A stretch of 64,000 bases of DNA, taken from positions 62,001 through 126,000 of the forward strand of contig CATXOC010000003.1 of the NCBI GenBank assembly GCA_958399925.1. The letters are read 5' to 3'. This document shows, in pieces, positions 43,310 through 52,450 of the stretch (position 1 is its first letter; each line of letters starts with the position of its first letter). A model generated the notes under the pieces. The model saw nothing but the letters and a program-made list of their open reading frames with translations, had not been told where the DNA came from and made no database searches. Source of the stretch: an uncultured Candidatus Saccharibacteria bacterium. Its GTDB lineage: Bacteria; Patescibacteriota; Saccharimonadia; Saccharimonadales; Saccharimonadaceae. The position numbers and the translations under genes were made by a program.

Positions 43310-44491
43310 CTAGCTAATTCTAGAATCGTCGATTGCCTGTTCAGTCTTCTCATCTACACGATCACGCGGATTAAGCGCAATTGTACTAGATAACCGCGTA
43401 CCCGATAGCCGCTCAAACAACAGTGGTCGATGCATAATCAATCGAATTAAACCTATTAACAAACCGAAACAATAAACACCCCAGAATACTATCGAAATTA
43501 CCACCAGCTCACTATTTGATATATTCTGGACATTTATTAAATAGTCTATCGTCAATTCATACAAGTACGGCAAACCAACAAATAAGACGCCCGCAATTAA
43601 ATAACGCCAGATGATCCGCCATCGCTTTGCTCGCCCGCCATGTATTGATCGCACCGCCGTTCGCGTTACCCATCCGCCAAAAGTGTAGCCGCCAGTCAAC
43701 GTTGCGGTTGCGGTATAGTATACCACTAAGGTCAAGCCGCTACACTCCAAATTAAAGGACGAGCGAATGCCCGCCACACGTAGCACCCCGCTAATCGCTA
43801 ATAACAGAATACGCAGAAACACACAATCACAGCCCACACCAATCAGACGCCGCAGCCATGATACCTCCCGACTACGCAGCTTACTAGCACGATCAAGCTC
43901 TCGCCGACTAGGTAGAATCTTCATTAGTGGCCCCGCCAGCAGGTAGCCAATTGCTCCGCCCAGAGTATTAGTCATCAAATCATCTACGTCGAATAAACGA
44001 TAGCCACGTGGGTATAGAAAATATAGACCGCTTAATTGCGTTAACTCAAAAAACAAAGATAACCCGAATGACAGAAAGATTGTCTTAGCAGCGCTACAAC
44101 GAAAATAGTAGCGCAAATATATTCCGAACGGCACGGTCATTAGAACGTTAAACACCGCTTGATAAGCCGCTTTATTGTGAATCAGGTTAGACAGCCAATT
44201 GCCCGACATGCTATGTAAACCTTCTGCAATATCTTGCACGAACCTAAATGGCTCAAGCTGCATAGTTGGACCTGTCATGTGTGCTACATGTGTAATTGTT
44301 GGTAGCGGCAAAATGACTAAGAGATAGATACACAGTAGATATAGGACGAAGGAATAGATAATCAAAATACGCAACGATAGTACCGAACCGTGTTTGTGAT
44401 AATTATAAAGAATATACGGCAGTGTTATTACCGAGGCTATCAACGGAAAACATGCAAACGCAATCATCAAGACATTAGCATATCCTATCAT
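43310..44491 (-). CDS. VanZ-like and RDD-domain fused membrane protein
   Basis: 393 aa. The first half has VanZ features: FNVLMTVPFGIYLRYYF, FELTQLSGLYFLYPRGYRLF then DVDDLMTNTLGGAIGYLL. The second half looks like an RDD domain (RRLIGVGCDCVFLRIL, TGGYTFGGWVTRTAV, WRIIWRYLIAGVLF). About eight membrane helices are expected. VanZ-like proteins affect glycopeptide sensitivity in some Firmicutes, but the family role is unclear. The ATG at 44491 is chosen because a TACAAT box (44498-44503) ends 6 nt upstream; longer in-frame extension upstream lacks support. Confidence 0.82.
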   Translation of the reverse strand: MIGYANVLMIAFACFPLIASVITLPYILYNYHKHGSVLSLRILIIYSFVLYLLCIYLLVILPLPTITHVAHMTGPTMQLEPFRFVQDIAEGLHSMSGNWLSNLIHNKAAYQAVFNVLMTVPFGIYLRYYFRCSAAKTIFLSFGLSLFFELTQLSGLYFLYPRGYRLFDVDDLMTNTLGGAIGYLLAGPLMKILPSRRELDRASKLRSREVSWLRRLIGVGCDCVFLRILLLAISGVLRVAGIRSSFNLECSGLTLVVYYTATATLTGGYTFGGWVTRTAVRSIHGGRAKRWRIIWRYLIAGVLFVGLPYLYELTIDYLINVQNISNSELVVISIVFWGVYCFGLLIGLIRLIMHRPLLFERLSGTRLSSTIALNPRDRVDEKTEQAIDDSRIS

Positions 44492-44497
44492 GATTCT

Positions 44498-44503
44498 ATT
44501 GTA
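44498..44503 (-). promoter_or_regulatory. -10 box of the leaderless VanZ-RDD gene
   Basis: TACAAT ends 6 nt before the ATG at 44491. Confidence 0.58.
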
Positions 44504-44583
44504 GCATTTATACGACCAAGCCTTTTGTCGAGCCAAGGTAACTCTCGGTGATTAATCTAGCAGCATTCAAACTTGAATCTTGT

Positions 44584-44589
44584 TATAAT
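44584..44589 (+). promoter_or_regulatory. -10 box of leaderless M1 aminopeptidase gene
   Basis: TATAAT ends 6 nt before the ATG at 44596. A longer GTG start at 44548 would lie upstream of the promoter and is rejected. Confidence 0.72.
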
Positions 44590-44595
44590 ATAAGC

Positions 44596-47076
44596 ATGAA
44601 CCATTTAATCGACTATTTTGTGCCTGAACACTATAACCTGTTTCTTAATCTAGATAAGCAAGGAAGACGATTTGGCGGCACCGTGACTATTAACGGCAAA
44701 ACTACCGGCGACGAAATCCGACTACACGCTCGTGGTTTAAAGATTAAAGCAATACGTTTAGACGGCAAACCAACCAGCAATTATCATACAGCTGAGCACG
44801 ATGAACTAGTAATTGCTGGTCACGCCAGTGAAATCCGTGTTGATTTCAGCGGCGTGATCAATGAAACTGATATGCACGGTCTATACTTAGGCAAGTACAA
44901 GATTGGCAGTGAGCAGCAAGAGCTCCTAGCTACTCAGTTTGAGTCACACTATGCACGCGAACTCTTTCCTTGCGTCGATGAGCCTGCCGCTAAAGCAACT
45001 TTCACACTAAAAGTTCAGACTGCCGAAGAGACAGTGCTATCTAACATGCCAGGGCGACATATTAAAAACGCTTGGGAATTCGAGACAACTCCACGCATGT
45101 CCACTTACCTTCTAGCAATCTGCGCCGGCAGTTTTCAGAAAGTCACTGGACGCACCAAACGTGGCGTCGAAGTTAGCGTTTACGCAACTCACGCGCAAGA
45201 CAAAAACTCGTTAGAGCATGCACTGGAAGTCGCAACACGCTGTATAGACTTTTACGAGGATTATTTCGGCGTTGAATATCCATTAACAAAATCTGATCAT
45301 GTCGCCTTACCTGACTTCAGTGCTGGTGCTATGGAGAACTGGGGACTAATTACTTATCGCGAAACCGCCCTGCTCGCCAGCCCGGCTGATTCGCAAGATA
45401 CTCATGAGTATGTCGCCACGGTAATCGCCCACGAATTAGCTCATCAATGGTTCGGCGATTTGGTTACTATGCAGTGGTGGAACGATTTGTGGCTAAATGA
45501 AAGTTTCGCCAGTATGATGGAACATTACACCATTGATAAACTTTATCCGGAATATCGCATTTGGGATGATTACGAAACTAGCTATGTACCCCTAGCGCTC
45601 AAACGCGATGCCCTGCAAAACGTACAAGCGGTGCGTCAAGACGTAAACAACCCTGCTGAAATTGATTCGTTATTCGATAGTGCAATTGTCTATGGCAAGG
45701 GCGAACGTTTGCTAAAAATGCTGATGGAATTTATCGGCGAGGATAAATTCCGTAATGGACTAACTAGTTATTTTAAAGACATGGCGTATCATAACGCCAC
45801 GGCCGATGATTTATGGCAACACCTATCAGATGCCTCAGGACAAGATATTAAACAGCTGATGAGCAACTGGCTGATGCGACCAGGATATCCCGTTGTTACC
45901 GTAAGCCATATTGAAGACACAGAATACCGACTAGCACAACAGCGTTATCTAACATCAGGCAAATCTGACGATACTACAGTTTGGTCGATACCACTATTTA
46001 GCAACGCCAGCGACTTCCCTGCTTTACTAAGCACAGCAGAGTTAATTGCGCAGCATGATTTTAGTAGCACACCACTTCAGCTAAACCTTGACGACAACGC
46101 TCACTTCATCACTAAATACGACGATGAACTATGGCAAGACTTAATGTGTTCATATAGCAAGCAGAGCACCATCAATCAGGTTAAGTTACTACGCGAAGCA
46201 TTAATGCTAAACGAATCAGGCAACGGTCAATTGTCGCAAGTAATCACTGTAATTAAGCAATGCCAGAATATCCATAGCTCCGCTATCTGGACAATGGTAT
46301 CATCAGCACTAGGTAGGCTAGGATTACTAGTTGAGCCAAATAGCATTGTACATAAACAGCTAAAACAGTTTGTCGGGCGATTAGTCCAATCACAGTGGCA
46401 AATACTATCAACTACGGACAAGTCCGCCCTCAGTATCGACGACCAAAAACTCTGGCCGATCATTCTATCACGCTCTATTTACGGCGAGATACCAGAGGCC
46501 AAGCAATATGCATTAGACATCTATCACAAGCATCAGAACAATGTCGCTGAAATCGCCAGCAACATCCGCGCCTGCGTACTATCGGCGGCTGTGCGCTACG
46601 ATGACGCATTCGGAGAGTTATTTAAACTATATCAGTCGAATCAAAATGCTAATTTGCGCACCGATCTTGCCGCTGCGCTAACTAGCTGTCGCAAAGAAGA
46701 CGAAATTCAACAGTTGCTAGAGTGTCTAACGGATACCAACGTTATTAAACCGCAAGATACTATATTCTTTGTATCCTGGCTACTTAGCAATGTTTACGCA
46801 CACAAGACAACATGGCGCTGGCTGCGTGACCACTGGAGCTGGATTCATCGAATTTTCGGTGGCGATATGACTTACGACGATTTTGTTCGCGCCACTGGAT
46901 CAAGCCTGCGAACGCCGGAAGAATTAGCAGAACACCGCGAGTTCTTTACACCACTACTGTCCGAGCCTGCCATTACTCGTACAATCAAGCTAGCCGAAAA
47001 TGAGATTGAAAATCGAATTAAATGGATTGCTGCAAACCAAGGAAGTTTATCTGTACTAATTCAAGAGAATAATTAG
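44596..47076 (+). CDS. pepN: M1-family metallo-aminopeptidase (PepN-like)
   Basis: 826 aa. Exopeptidase motif GAMENWGLITYRE and zinc site HELAHQWFGDLVTMQWWNDL followed by WLNESFAS (HExxH-18-E) are intact, followed by the long ERAP1-like helical C-terminal domain. It trims N-terminal residues from peptides, useful to an organism living on imported peptides. No signal peptide, so cytoplasmic. It is predicted to be leaderless, and a terminator follows. Confidence 0.96.
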   Translation: MNHLIDYFVPEHYNLFLNLDKQGRRFGGTVTINGKTTGDEIRLHARGLKIKAIRLDGKPTSNYHTAEHDELVIAGHASEIRVDFSGVINETDMHGLYLGKYKIGSEQQELLATQFESHYARELFPCVDEPAAKATFTLKVQTAEETVLSNMPGRHIKNAWEFETTPRMSTYLLAICAGSFQKVTGRTKRGVEVSVYATHAQDKNSLEHALEVATRCIDFYEDYFGVEYPLTKSDHVALPDFSAGAMENWGLITYRETALLASPADSQDTHEYVATVIAHELAHQWFGDLVTMQWWNDLWLNESFASMMEHYTIDKLYPEYRIWDDYETSYVPLALKRDALQNVQAVRQDVNNPAEIDSLFDSAIVYGKGERLLKMLMEFIGEDKFRNGLTSYFKDMAYHNATADDLWQHLSDASGQDIKQLMSNWLMRPGYPVVTVSHIEDTEYRLAQQRYLTSGKSDDTTVWSIPLFSNASDFPALLSTAELIAQHDFSSTPLQLNLDDNAHFITKYDDELWQDLMCSYSKQSTINQVKLLREALMLNESGNGQLSQVITVIKQCQNIHSSAIWTMVSSALGRLGLLVEPNSIVHKQLKQFVGRLVQSQWQILSTTDKSALSIDDQKLWPIILSRSIYGEIPEAKQYALDIYHKHQNNVAEIASNIRACVLSAAVRYDDAFGELFKLYQSNQNANLRTDLAAALTSCRKEDEIQQLLECLTDTNVIKPQDTIFFVSWLLSNVYAHKTTWRWLRDHWSWIHRIFGGDMTYDDFVRATGSSLRTPEELAEHREFFTPLLSEPAITRTIKLAENEIENRIKWIAANQGSLSVLIQENN

Positions 47077-47105
47077 TAACAGCTTCACCGCGCCCCACAG
47101 TTCGT

Positions 47106-47131
47106 TACCCTGCCTTATTAGCAGGGTATTT
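47106..47131 (+). terminator. Terminator after the M1 aminopeptidase gene
   Basis: TACCCTGC (47106-47113) and GCAGGGTA (47121-47128) form an 8-bp stem with a 7-nt loop and a short TTT tail. Confidence 0.72.
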
Positions 47132-47219
47132 GTAGCTAATACATCCACTACACGACAGCCTAGGCTCACCGTCCACCTTGTATACAGGGTATTTACACTA
47201 CAAACAGCTAAAGTTAGAG

Positions 47220-48197
47220 TTAAATTAAATCTAAAGACAAATTATCAATATAATTATCGACAACGATAGGCTCACCATGCAGAGAGCAACAAGAAATCAT
47301 AATATCAAAGTATTTACTAGCAGGGTTCATTTTCTGATACACCTGACTGGCAAAGGTCATCTGCTGTAACTTAGTTTTCGTAATAGCGGCAACACCATCG
47401 CCATGCGTATCATTCTCGCGGTATTTTACCTCACAGAAATTCAACACTTTACCCTTGCGTGCTACAATATCAATTTCGCATTCCGGTGTTTTCCAATTTC
47501 TATCGACTATTTCCCAACCTTGCTCGGTTAAATAATCAGCTGCTACGCATTCTGCCTTACGACCCATGGTTTCTTCTACTTTACGGTGCTCCGCCGCCTC
47601 AGCCACCGCCGCCGCATCCACTAGCTTCTTAATCGGCGCAAAACTATAACGATGCACCCCTTTTATTGGACCAAATTTTCGCAAGGCTTCACTGTGTGCT
47701 GCCGTTCCGTAACCCACGTGCGAAGCAAACCCGTAGCCCGGGAATAATTTACCCAGCCGCATCATATATGTATCACGTGCAACCTTTGCGACAATTGACG
47801 CAGCCTCTACTGACGCAACCGTAGCATCTGCCTTTGGCATAAATGATACACGCGGATCATCTAGCATGGCCATCGTACCATCAATAATAATACGTTCAGC
47901 CGATTGTTGGATATCTACGGGCAGCTGGTCATATGCTCGACGCGCTGCTAGTTTTAGACTCGCAGTCATGCCTAAACTATCCAGTTCCGGTGCGTCAACC
48001 CAACCTATGCCGATACCGGCAGCATTCCGCTTGATATAAGGACTGAGCATCTCGCGCTTTTTCTTACTCAGTTTCTTACTATCATTTAGACCTTCATAAT
48101 GACGCGACATATTCAGCGCAACTGCACATACAACAAGAGGGCCGGCCCATGGACCGCGCCCTACTTCGTCAATTCCAATTGTGATGTTACTTGGCAT
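47220..48197 (-). CDS. rnhB: RNase HII fused to a YraN/UPF0102 nuclease-like domain
   Basis: 325 aa. Residues about 1-200 are RNase HII: IGIDEVGRGPWAGPLVVCAV (catalytic Asp-Glu), IIIDGT and SVEAASIVAKVARD. After an Ala/Glu-rich linker, residues about 215-325 are a complete YraN domain: GRKAECVAADYLTEQGWEIV, CEIDIVARKGKVLNFCEVKY with the E-x-n-D-x-n-ExK pattern of PD-(D/E)XK nucleases. RNase HII removes ribonucleotides from DNA; YraN function is uncertain. The ATG at 48197 gives the family start and overlaps the rplS stop by 11 nt. The upstream in-frame extension lies wholly inside rplS and is rejected. Confidence 0.92.
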   Translation of the reverse strand: MPSNITIGIDEVGRGPWAGPLVVCAVALNMSRHYEGLNDSKKLSKKKREMLSPYIKRNAAGIGIGWVDAPELDSLGMTASLKLAARRAYDQLPVDIQQSAERIIIDGTMAMLDDPRVSFMPKADATVASVEAASIVAKVARDTYMMRLGKLFPGYGFASHVGYGTAAHSEALRKFGPIKGVHRYSFAPIKKLVDAAAVAEAAEHRKVEETMGRKAECVAADYLTEQGWEIVDRNWKTPECEIDIVARKGKVLNFCEVKYRENDTHGDGVAAITKTKLQQMTFASQVYQKMNPASKYFDIMISCCSLHGEPIVVDNYIDNLSLDLI

Positions 48198-48654
48198 CTT
48201 TCTTGGCAGTCGCATCGTGCTCAGCAGCTTCACTAGCCTTAGCCTCTGCCTCGATCTTAGCTTCTGCTGCCTCAGCGTCTGCACCCAAGTCATTAATGCT
48301 CTTGTCAAACTTCTTACTGACCAAACGTGCTGATTTACCGGTACGGTTGCGTAGGAACGATAGGAAGTTGCGGCGAACCTTACTGCGCTTTACGACCTCG
48401 ACCTTTTCTACTAGAGGTGAGTGCAGCAAATAACTTCTCTCAACACCCACTCCCGAAGCAATCTTGCGAACAGTGATGCGATTAGTAAACGAACCCTTAC
48501 GATCAGTGCGGATTACAACACCTTCAAACATCTGAATACGGGTCTTGTTGCCCTCTTTAATTTGCTGATAAACACGCACGGTATCACCGCTACGTACATC
48601 AACGACCTTGGCTTTCTGCTGTGCCTTGTCGATTTCCTTAATTAATTCACTCAT
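48187..48654 (-). CDS. rplS: 50S ribosomal protein L19 with a long Ala/Glu/Lys tail
   Basis: 155 aa against about 115. The L19 core covers residues 1-112: SGDTVRVYQQIKEGNKTRIQ, FEGVVIRTDRKGSFTNRITV, GVGVERSYLLHSPLVEKVEV. The last 40 residues are a low-complexity charged tail (AEAAEAKIEAEAKASEAAEH) that is probably disordered on the ribosome surface. The ATG is set by AGGAG 5 nt upstream. It is coupled to the RNase HII-YraN gene. Confidence 0.95.
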   Translation of the reverse strand: MSELIKEIDKAQQKAKVVDVRSGDTVRVYQQIKEGNKTRIQMFEGVVIRTDRKGSFTNRITVRKIASGVGVERSYLLHSPLVEKVEVVKRSKVRRNFLSFLRNRTGKSARLVSKKFDKSINDLGADAEAAEAKIEAEAKASEAAEHDATAKKDAK

Positions 48655-48730
48655 AACACTCCTAATAAATATTAGATTTCAAACTCTGTTATATCATATC
48701 ACACTTAGCAGATTTTACAAATAGCAACCT

Positions 48731-49774
48731 CTATATTACGATACCACCGCCCAAACACTCTTCGCCTTTATACAAAACAATGGATTGACCTGGCGCAATA
48801 GCCCGCTCTGACACGGACGGTTTAATAACTATGTAGTCACCGTCTACATCTACGACAGCATCAACCAATTTAGCTCGGTGACGTACACGAATCTGACAGG
48901 TGTCGCCCGAATGCAACGGATCATTAATCCAATGCACGTCGGCTAAACGAATCTGACCCACGAAAAACTCCGCCGAATTAAGATTACGACTAACATATAC
49001 TTCATTTTTTGCCATATCCTTGCCTACAACATAGTACGGCAATCCACCACCGACATTCAGACCATGACGCTGCCCTAGAGTGTAGAATATTGCACCATCA
49101 TGACAACCCAACACCTTGCCAGTCTCACGCTCGATAATATCGCCAGGCTCTGTTTCAATATATTGGCTCAGAAACTCTCTTATTCCGACTGTACCGACGA
49201 AGCAAATACCTTGACTATCACGTTTTCTAGCGGTAGCCAAGCCACGCACAGCTGCATCTGCACGCACTTCTGCTTTGGTTTTATATTTGGCAAGCGGAAA
49301 TATCGTATGCTCAACTGCATCGCCAGTTATACGATAGAGAAAATAAGTTTGATCCTTGTCTTCATCTGCTGCCCTTAATAGATGCGAGCCACGCGACCCA
49401 GCATAGTGGCCAGTAGCAATCATATCGGCACCATCCTTTAAGGCTGCCTTTAGAAACAAGCCAAACTTAACATCCTGATTGCACATAATATCTGGATTGG
49501 GCGTTCGGCCTGCCCGATATTCATCCAGCATATAATCTACAACTAGTTGTTTATACTCTGTCTGAAAATCAAAAACTTTAAACGGTATGCCCAGATGAAC
49601 CGCCACACGCTTGGCGTCCGCCAGATCATCCGCCCATGGACATTGCATGCCAGGTAAATCTCTAGTCCAGTTCTTCATATAAACACCCGTTACCTGATAA
49701 CCCTGCTCTTTTAGCAGTGCCGCCGATAGCGACGAGTCTACACCACCCGACATACCTACATAAACATGTGTCAT
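48731..49774 (-). CDS. mnmA: tRNA-specific 2-thiouridylase MnmA
   Basis: 347 aa. PP-loop GMSGGVDSSLSAALL, the nucleophilic Cys in NPDIMCNQDVKFG, and the second Cys in SQGICFVG. It makes 2-thiouridine at U34 of Lys/Glu/Gln tRNAs using sulfur from a cysteine desulfurase, which is encoded two genes upstream. The ATG at 49774 is chosen because it overlaps the upstream stop (ATGA) and gives the usual MTHVYVGMSGG start; a longer frame inside the upstream gene is rejected. Confidence 0.95.
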   Translation of the reverse strand: MTHVYVGMSGGVDSSLSAALLKEQGYQVTGVYMKNWTRDLPGMQCPWADDLADAKRVAVHLGIPFKVFDFQTEYKQLVVDYMLDEYRAGRTPNPDIMCNQDVKFGLFLKAALKDGADMIATGHYAGSRGSHLLRAADEDKDQTYFLYRITGDAVEHTIFPLAKYKTKAEVRADAAVRGLATARKRDSQGICFVGTVGIREFLSQYIETEPGDIIERETGKVLGCHDGAIFYTLGQRHGLNVGGGLPYYVVGKDMAKNEVYVSRNLNSAEFFVGQIRLADVHWINDPLHSGDTCQIRVRHRAKLVDAVVDVDGDYIVIKPSVSERAIAPGQSIVLYKGEECLGGGIVI

Positions 49775-50382
49775 TTTACTGTTACTCCCATAAGTAGTGC
49801 TAAAATACCGCCCCATTCTGTCAGTACCAATCGCCAACCACTAGGCTTTAGATACCAACTAGACCAGCTATCATCATTTGCTGCTATCGTGCGATAAGCT
49901 ATTGAACGATCTTGACGCTCAAAGTTCATGCGTACTCGCCTCAAATGATAAGAGCTACTGACAAGGATGACATCTCGTGCGCCAATCTTCTTTAAAATTT
50001 TCACGCTATTTTTAGCATTCTCGCGCGTATCACGACTATCTTGTTCAACATAGGTAGCCGCAGCTGGTATACCCGCCTTACGCGCCCGTCGCTCCATCAC
50101 AACTGCGTTTGGCTCAACCGACTTATTAGCGCTAGCACCGCTAAAAATGATCTTATCCGCATAGCCTGCCTTCCATACCGCAATCGCCTTATCCGTGCGC
50201 GACACCGTATCGCCACCACTGACCACAACAATAGCATCCGCCTTGCGACAACTCGAAGACTTATCTGTCGACGGCTTGCTACATTCGGCTAGATTATCCG
50301 AACCAAGGTAAATTTCAGTTACCACAATAAATCCGGCAACCAGTACAATCGCAGAAACTAATGCACTAAGAAAATACTTCAC
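49771..50382 (-). CDS. DUF218 (YdcF/ElyC/SanA-like) membrane-anchored protein
   Basis: 203 aa from a GTG at 50382; a TTG at 50400 is the alternative. One N-terminal membrane helix (FLSALVSAIVLVAGFIVVTE) is followed by a DUF218 domain: DAIVVVSGGDTVSRTDKAIA, SRDTRENAKNSVKILKKIGA, VILVSSSYHLRRVRMNFERQ. Relatives take part in envelope polysaccharide or peptidoglycan metabolism. It lies between a cysteine desulfurase and MnmA in an overlapping operon, though its own role looks unrelated. Confidence 0.88.
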   Translation of the reverse strand: MKYFLSALVSAIVLVAGFIVVTEIYLGSDNLAECSKPSTDKSSSCRKADAIVVVSGGDTVSRTDKAIAVWKAGYADKIIFSGASANKSVEPNAVVMERRARKAGIPAAATYVEQDSRDTRENAKNSVKILKKIGARDVILVSSSYHLRRVRMNFERQDRSIAYRTIAANDDSWSSWYLKPSGWRLVLTEWGGILALLMGVTVK

Positions 50383-50383
50383 G

Positions 50384-51547
50384 CTAAGACATCGCTCCAA
50401 ACTTCAACTGCTCGCGGATTGTATCGGCTAGGATTGGCTTTAGTTGCTCAATATCATCCGCTGTAGTAAAACGACCCATTGATAGCCTAATCGAGCCATC
50501 CGCTTCCAACGCGGTAAGCCCCATAGCCACTAGCACATGACTACGCAACCCCTTGTTGGCTGCGCATGCCGAGCCAGTTGAGACCATTACACCATGCTCA
50601 TCCAAGGCAAACACCGCTCGCTCGCCGTCTAATCCTGGAATTGAGAAGTTCAAGATTGCCGGAGACTGCCGACGTCCTTCGTTAATCTTAGCCTCCTTGA
50701 ATTCTTGCAAGACGAAGTAGCGCAATTGATTACGCAATACACTCAAGCGTTTCACTTCGCTCTTACGATGAGCTTCAGCTAGTTCTAGCGACTTAGCAAA
50801 ACCGACTGCATTCGCCACATTTTCCGTGCCACTGCGCAGGCCCATCTCCTGCCCGCCACCGATGATTAATGGCTGCAGCCTAACGCCGGCTCGCACATAC
50901 AACAAACCTGCCTGTTTTGGACCATAGCACTTGCCGGCATTTAAAGTCATCAAATCCACACCTAGGCGTGCTACATTTAAATCACAAATCCCTACCGCCT
51001 GCGAGGCGTCAGTATGCAGTAATAGTTGTCGCGCTATGCCACGCTCGCGCCGATCACTACGCACGCGCCGTACCAGATCCACAACCGCCGCCAGATCGGC
51101 AATCGCGCCAGTCTCGCTATTAACGTAGCCGACTGATATTAATTCTGTCTGATCGGAAATTGCCGACTTTAACTCCGCCAGGTTAATACCACCTTTATTG
51201 TCAACCGATATTGACTTACCACCACGCATTTTCGCCACATTCAAGACTGCTGGATGTTCGGTAGCAGACACAATAATGTCGCCAGACACACCGTGTAAAG
51301 CAATATTATCCGATTCAGTAGCACCAGCCGTCAGCACAATTTCTGCAGAGCGAGCGCCTATCACTACCGCCAAACGATGTCGTGCTTCTTCTAAGTCCGC
51401 TTTCACGGCGCGCGCTACACTGTAAGCTGCCGAAGGATTATAGAATCTATCTTGCAGGTACGGCATCATTTCGCGTAACACACGGCGGTCTAACATTGTC
51501 GCCGCTGCATTATCTAGGTAAATTAATTTTGTCTTATCATCAACCAT
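50384..51547 (-). CDS. Cysteine desulfurase (IscS/NifS class V aminotransferase)
   Basis: 387 aa. IYLDNAAATML, the PLP-binding TEHPAVLNV and HTDASQAVG segments, the Lys site LNAGKCYGPKQAG (the usual His before the Lys reads Gly), and the sulfur-carrying Cys loop STGSACAANKGLRSHVLVAM. It takes sulfur from cysteine. With MnmA two genes downstream and no scaffold genes nearby, tRNA thiolation is the likely main use. The ATG at 51547 is favoured; a GTG just upstream is possible, and the ribosome site is weak. Confidence 0.92.
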   Translation of the reverse strand: MVDDKTKLIYLDNAAATMLDRRVLREMMPYLQDRFYNPSAAYSVARAVKADLEEARHRLAVVIGARSAEIVLTAGATESDNIALHGVSGDIIVSATEHPAVLNVAKMRGGKSISVDNKGGINLAELKSAISDQTELISVGYVNSETGAIADLAAVVDLVRRVRSDRRERGIARQLLLHTDASQAVGICDLNVARLGVDLMTLNAGKCYGPKQAGLLYVRAGVRLQPLIIGGGQEMGLRSGTENVANAVGFAKSLELAEAHRKSEVKRLSVLRNQLRYFVLQEFKEAKINEGRRQSPAILNFSIPGLDGERAVFALDEHGVMVSTGSACAANKGLRSHVLVAMGLTALEADGSIRLSMGRFTTADDIEQLKPILADTIREQLKFGAMS

Positions 51548-51562
51548 ATTCACCACTAAATA

Positions 51563-52381
51563 TTAAAACAATCCACCAAAGCAGAATAGTATAACTAGAG
51601 TAAGTGCTGCTGTAAACAAAGTTGGCGCACCTAGCTCCGCCCAAGTAACCTTCTTGTCGTTAGCCCATGCCTTGTACACTCTAGTTGCCACAAAGGAAAT
51701 TGTCGTAACAATAATAGCAATTTGAGGTATTAATAAAATCCGTGGTACTACCGGATACAGCACATTCCAATGCCAACATGCGTAGGCCAATATCGCCACC
51801 AGTAATCCCCAGACTGATGCTAGTAATCCACGCGACTCCTCGTCATACCGACCTAACATTTGACGCGCCGAGGCAAATCCCACCACGAAAGAACCCAGCA
51901 CAACTAGTAATAACGGCAACACATTCGATGTCATCGATAGCGCCGTCAGCCCCATAAACTGCGCAGCTGAGGCTTGGAATAGCACCCACTTCTCTCTGCG
52001 TAGCGGCTTAATTACAATTAGCCAAATTGCATACAGCACCGCCAAAGCACCTTGCAACCATACGACGTTAAATGGTACCATTGATGCATTTCCGCCCTCG
52101 ACTAATTCATTATAAGAACGCGATGCAGACCATGATATCAAGACCACACTAAGGCCCATAACAAGATCTGGCAGCGAGCTCAGCAAATTCGCCCACCAAT
52201 AGCGTGGCCGAACCGCAATAACTCGCCATTTCGACAATAAAACTAGCGCAATCGCCAGCCAAGGTGTATTAAAGAATATAGTTAACGCAACAACAGCAGA
52301 TGCCAATAGAATGTTGAATAATATATAGATTAAATCCGCTACAGTACTGCGCCTTCTTGTCGTTTGAATAAACTCGACCAT
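51563..52381 (-). CDS. Polytopic membrane protein of unknown function
   Basis: 272 aa. Seven or eight hydrophobic segments are visible, including LIYILFNILLASAVVALTIF, LQGALAVLYAIWLIVI, VLPLLLVVLGSFVVGF, LLASVWGLLVAILAYAC and LFTAALTLVILFCFGGLF. I recognise no family. A TATAAT box ends 9 nt before the ATG, so the leader is about 2 nt. It heads the cysteine desulfurase, YdcF-like, mnmA string. It is divergent from lepB. Confidence 0.8.
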   Translation of the reverse strand: MVEFIQTTRRRSTVADLIYILFNILLASAVVALTIFFNTPWLAIALVLLSKWRVIAVRPRYWWANLLSSLPDLVMGLSVVLISWSASRSYNELVEGGNASMVPFNVVWLQGALAVLYAIWLIVIKPLRREKWVLFQASAAQFMGLTALSMTSNVLPLLLVVLGSFVVGFASARQMLGRYDEESRGLLASVWGLLVAILAYACWHWNVLYPVVPRILLIPQIAIIVTTISFVATRVYKAWANDKKVTWAELGAPTLFTAALTLVILFCFGGLF

Positions 52382-52414
52382 TTCAGCTCTATTATATCAT
52401 GCTACGCGCACTCG

Positions 52415-52443
52415 TGGACAATCCTCCAAAATTAGCGTAAACT
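52415..52443 (+). promoter_or_regulatory. Promoter of lepB with a leaderless GTG
   Basis: TGGACA (52415-52420) and TAAACT (52438-52443) are spaced 17 nt apart. The GTG start at 52451 is 7 nt after the -10. Confidence 0.68.
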
Positions 52444-52450
52444 AGTTGGA

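Noticed and set aside
48198..48308. Longer N-terminus for the RNase HII-YraN protein
   Set aside because: The extra 37 codons lie wholly inside rplS and match no part of RNase HII; the internal ATG gives the family start.
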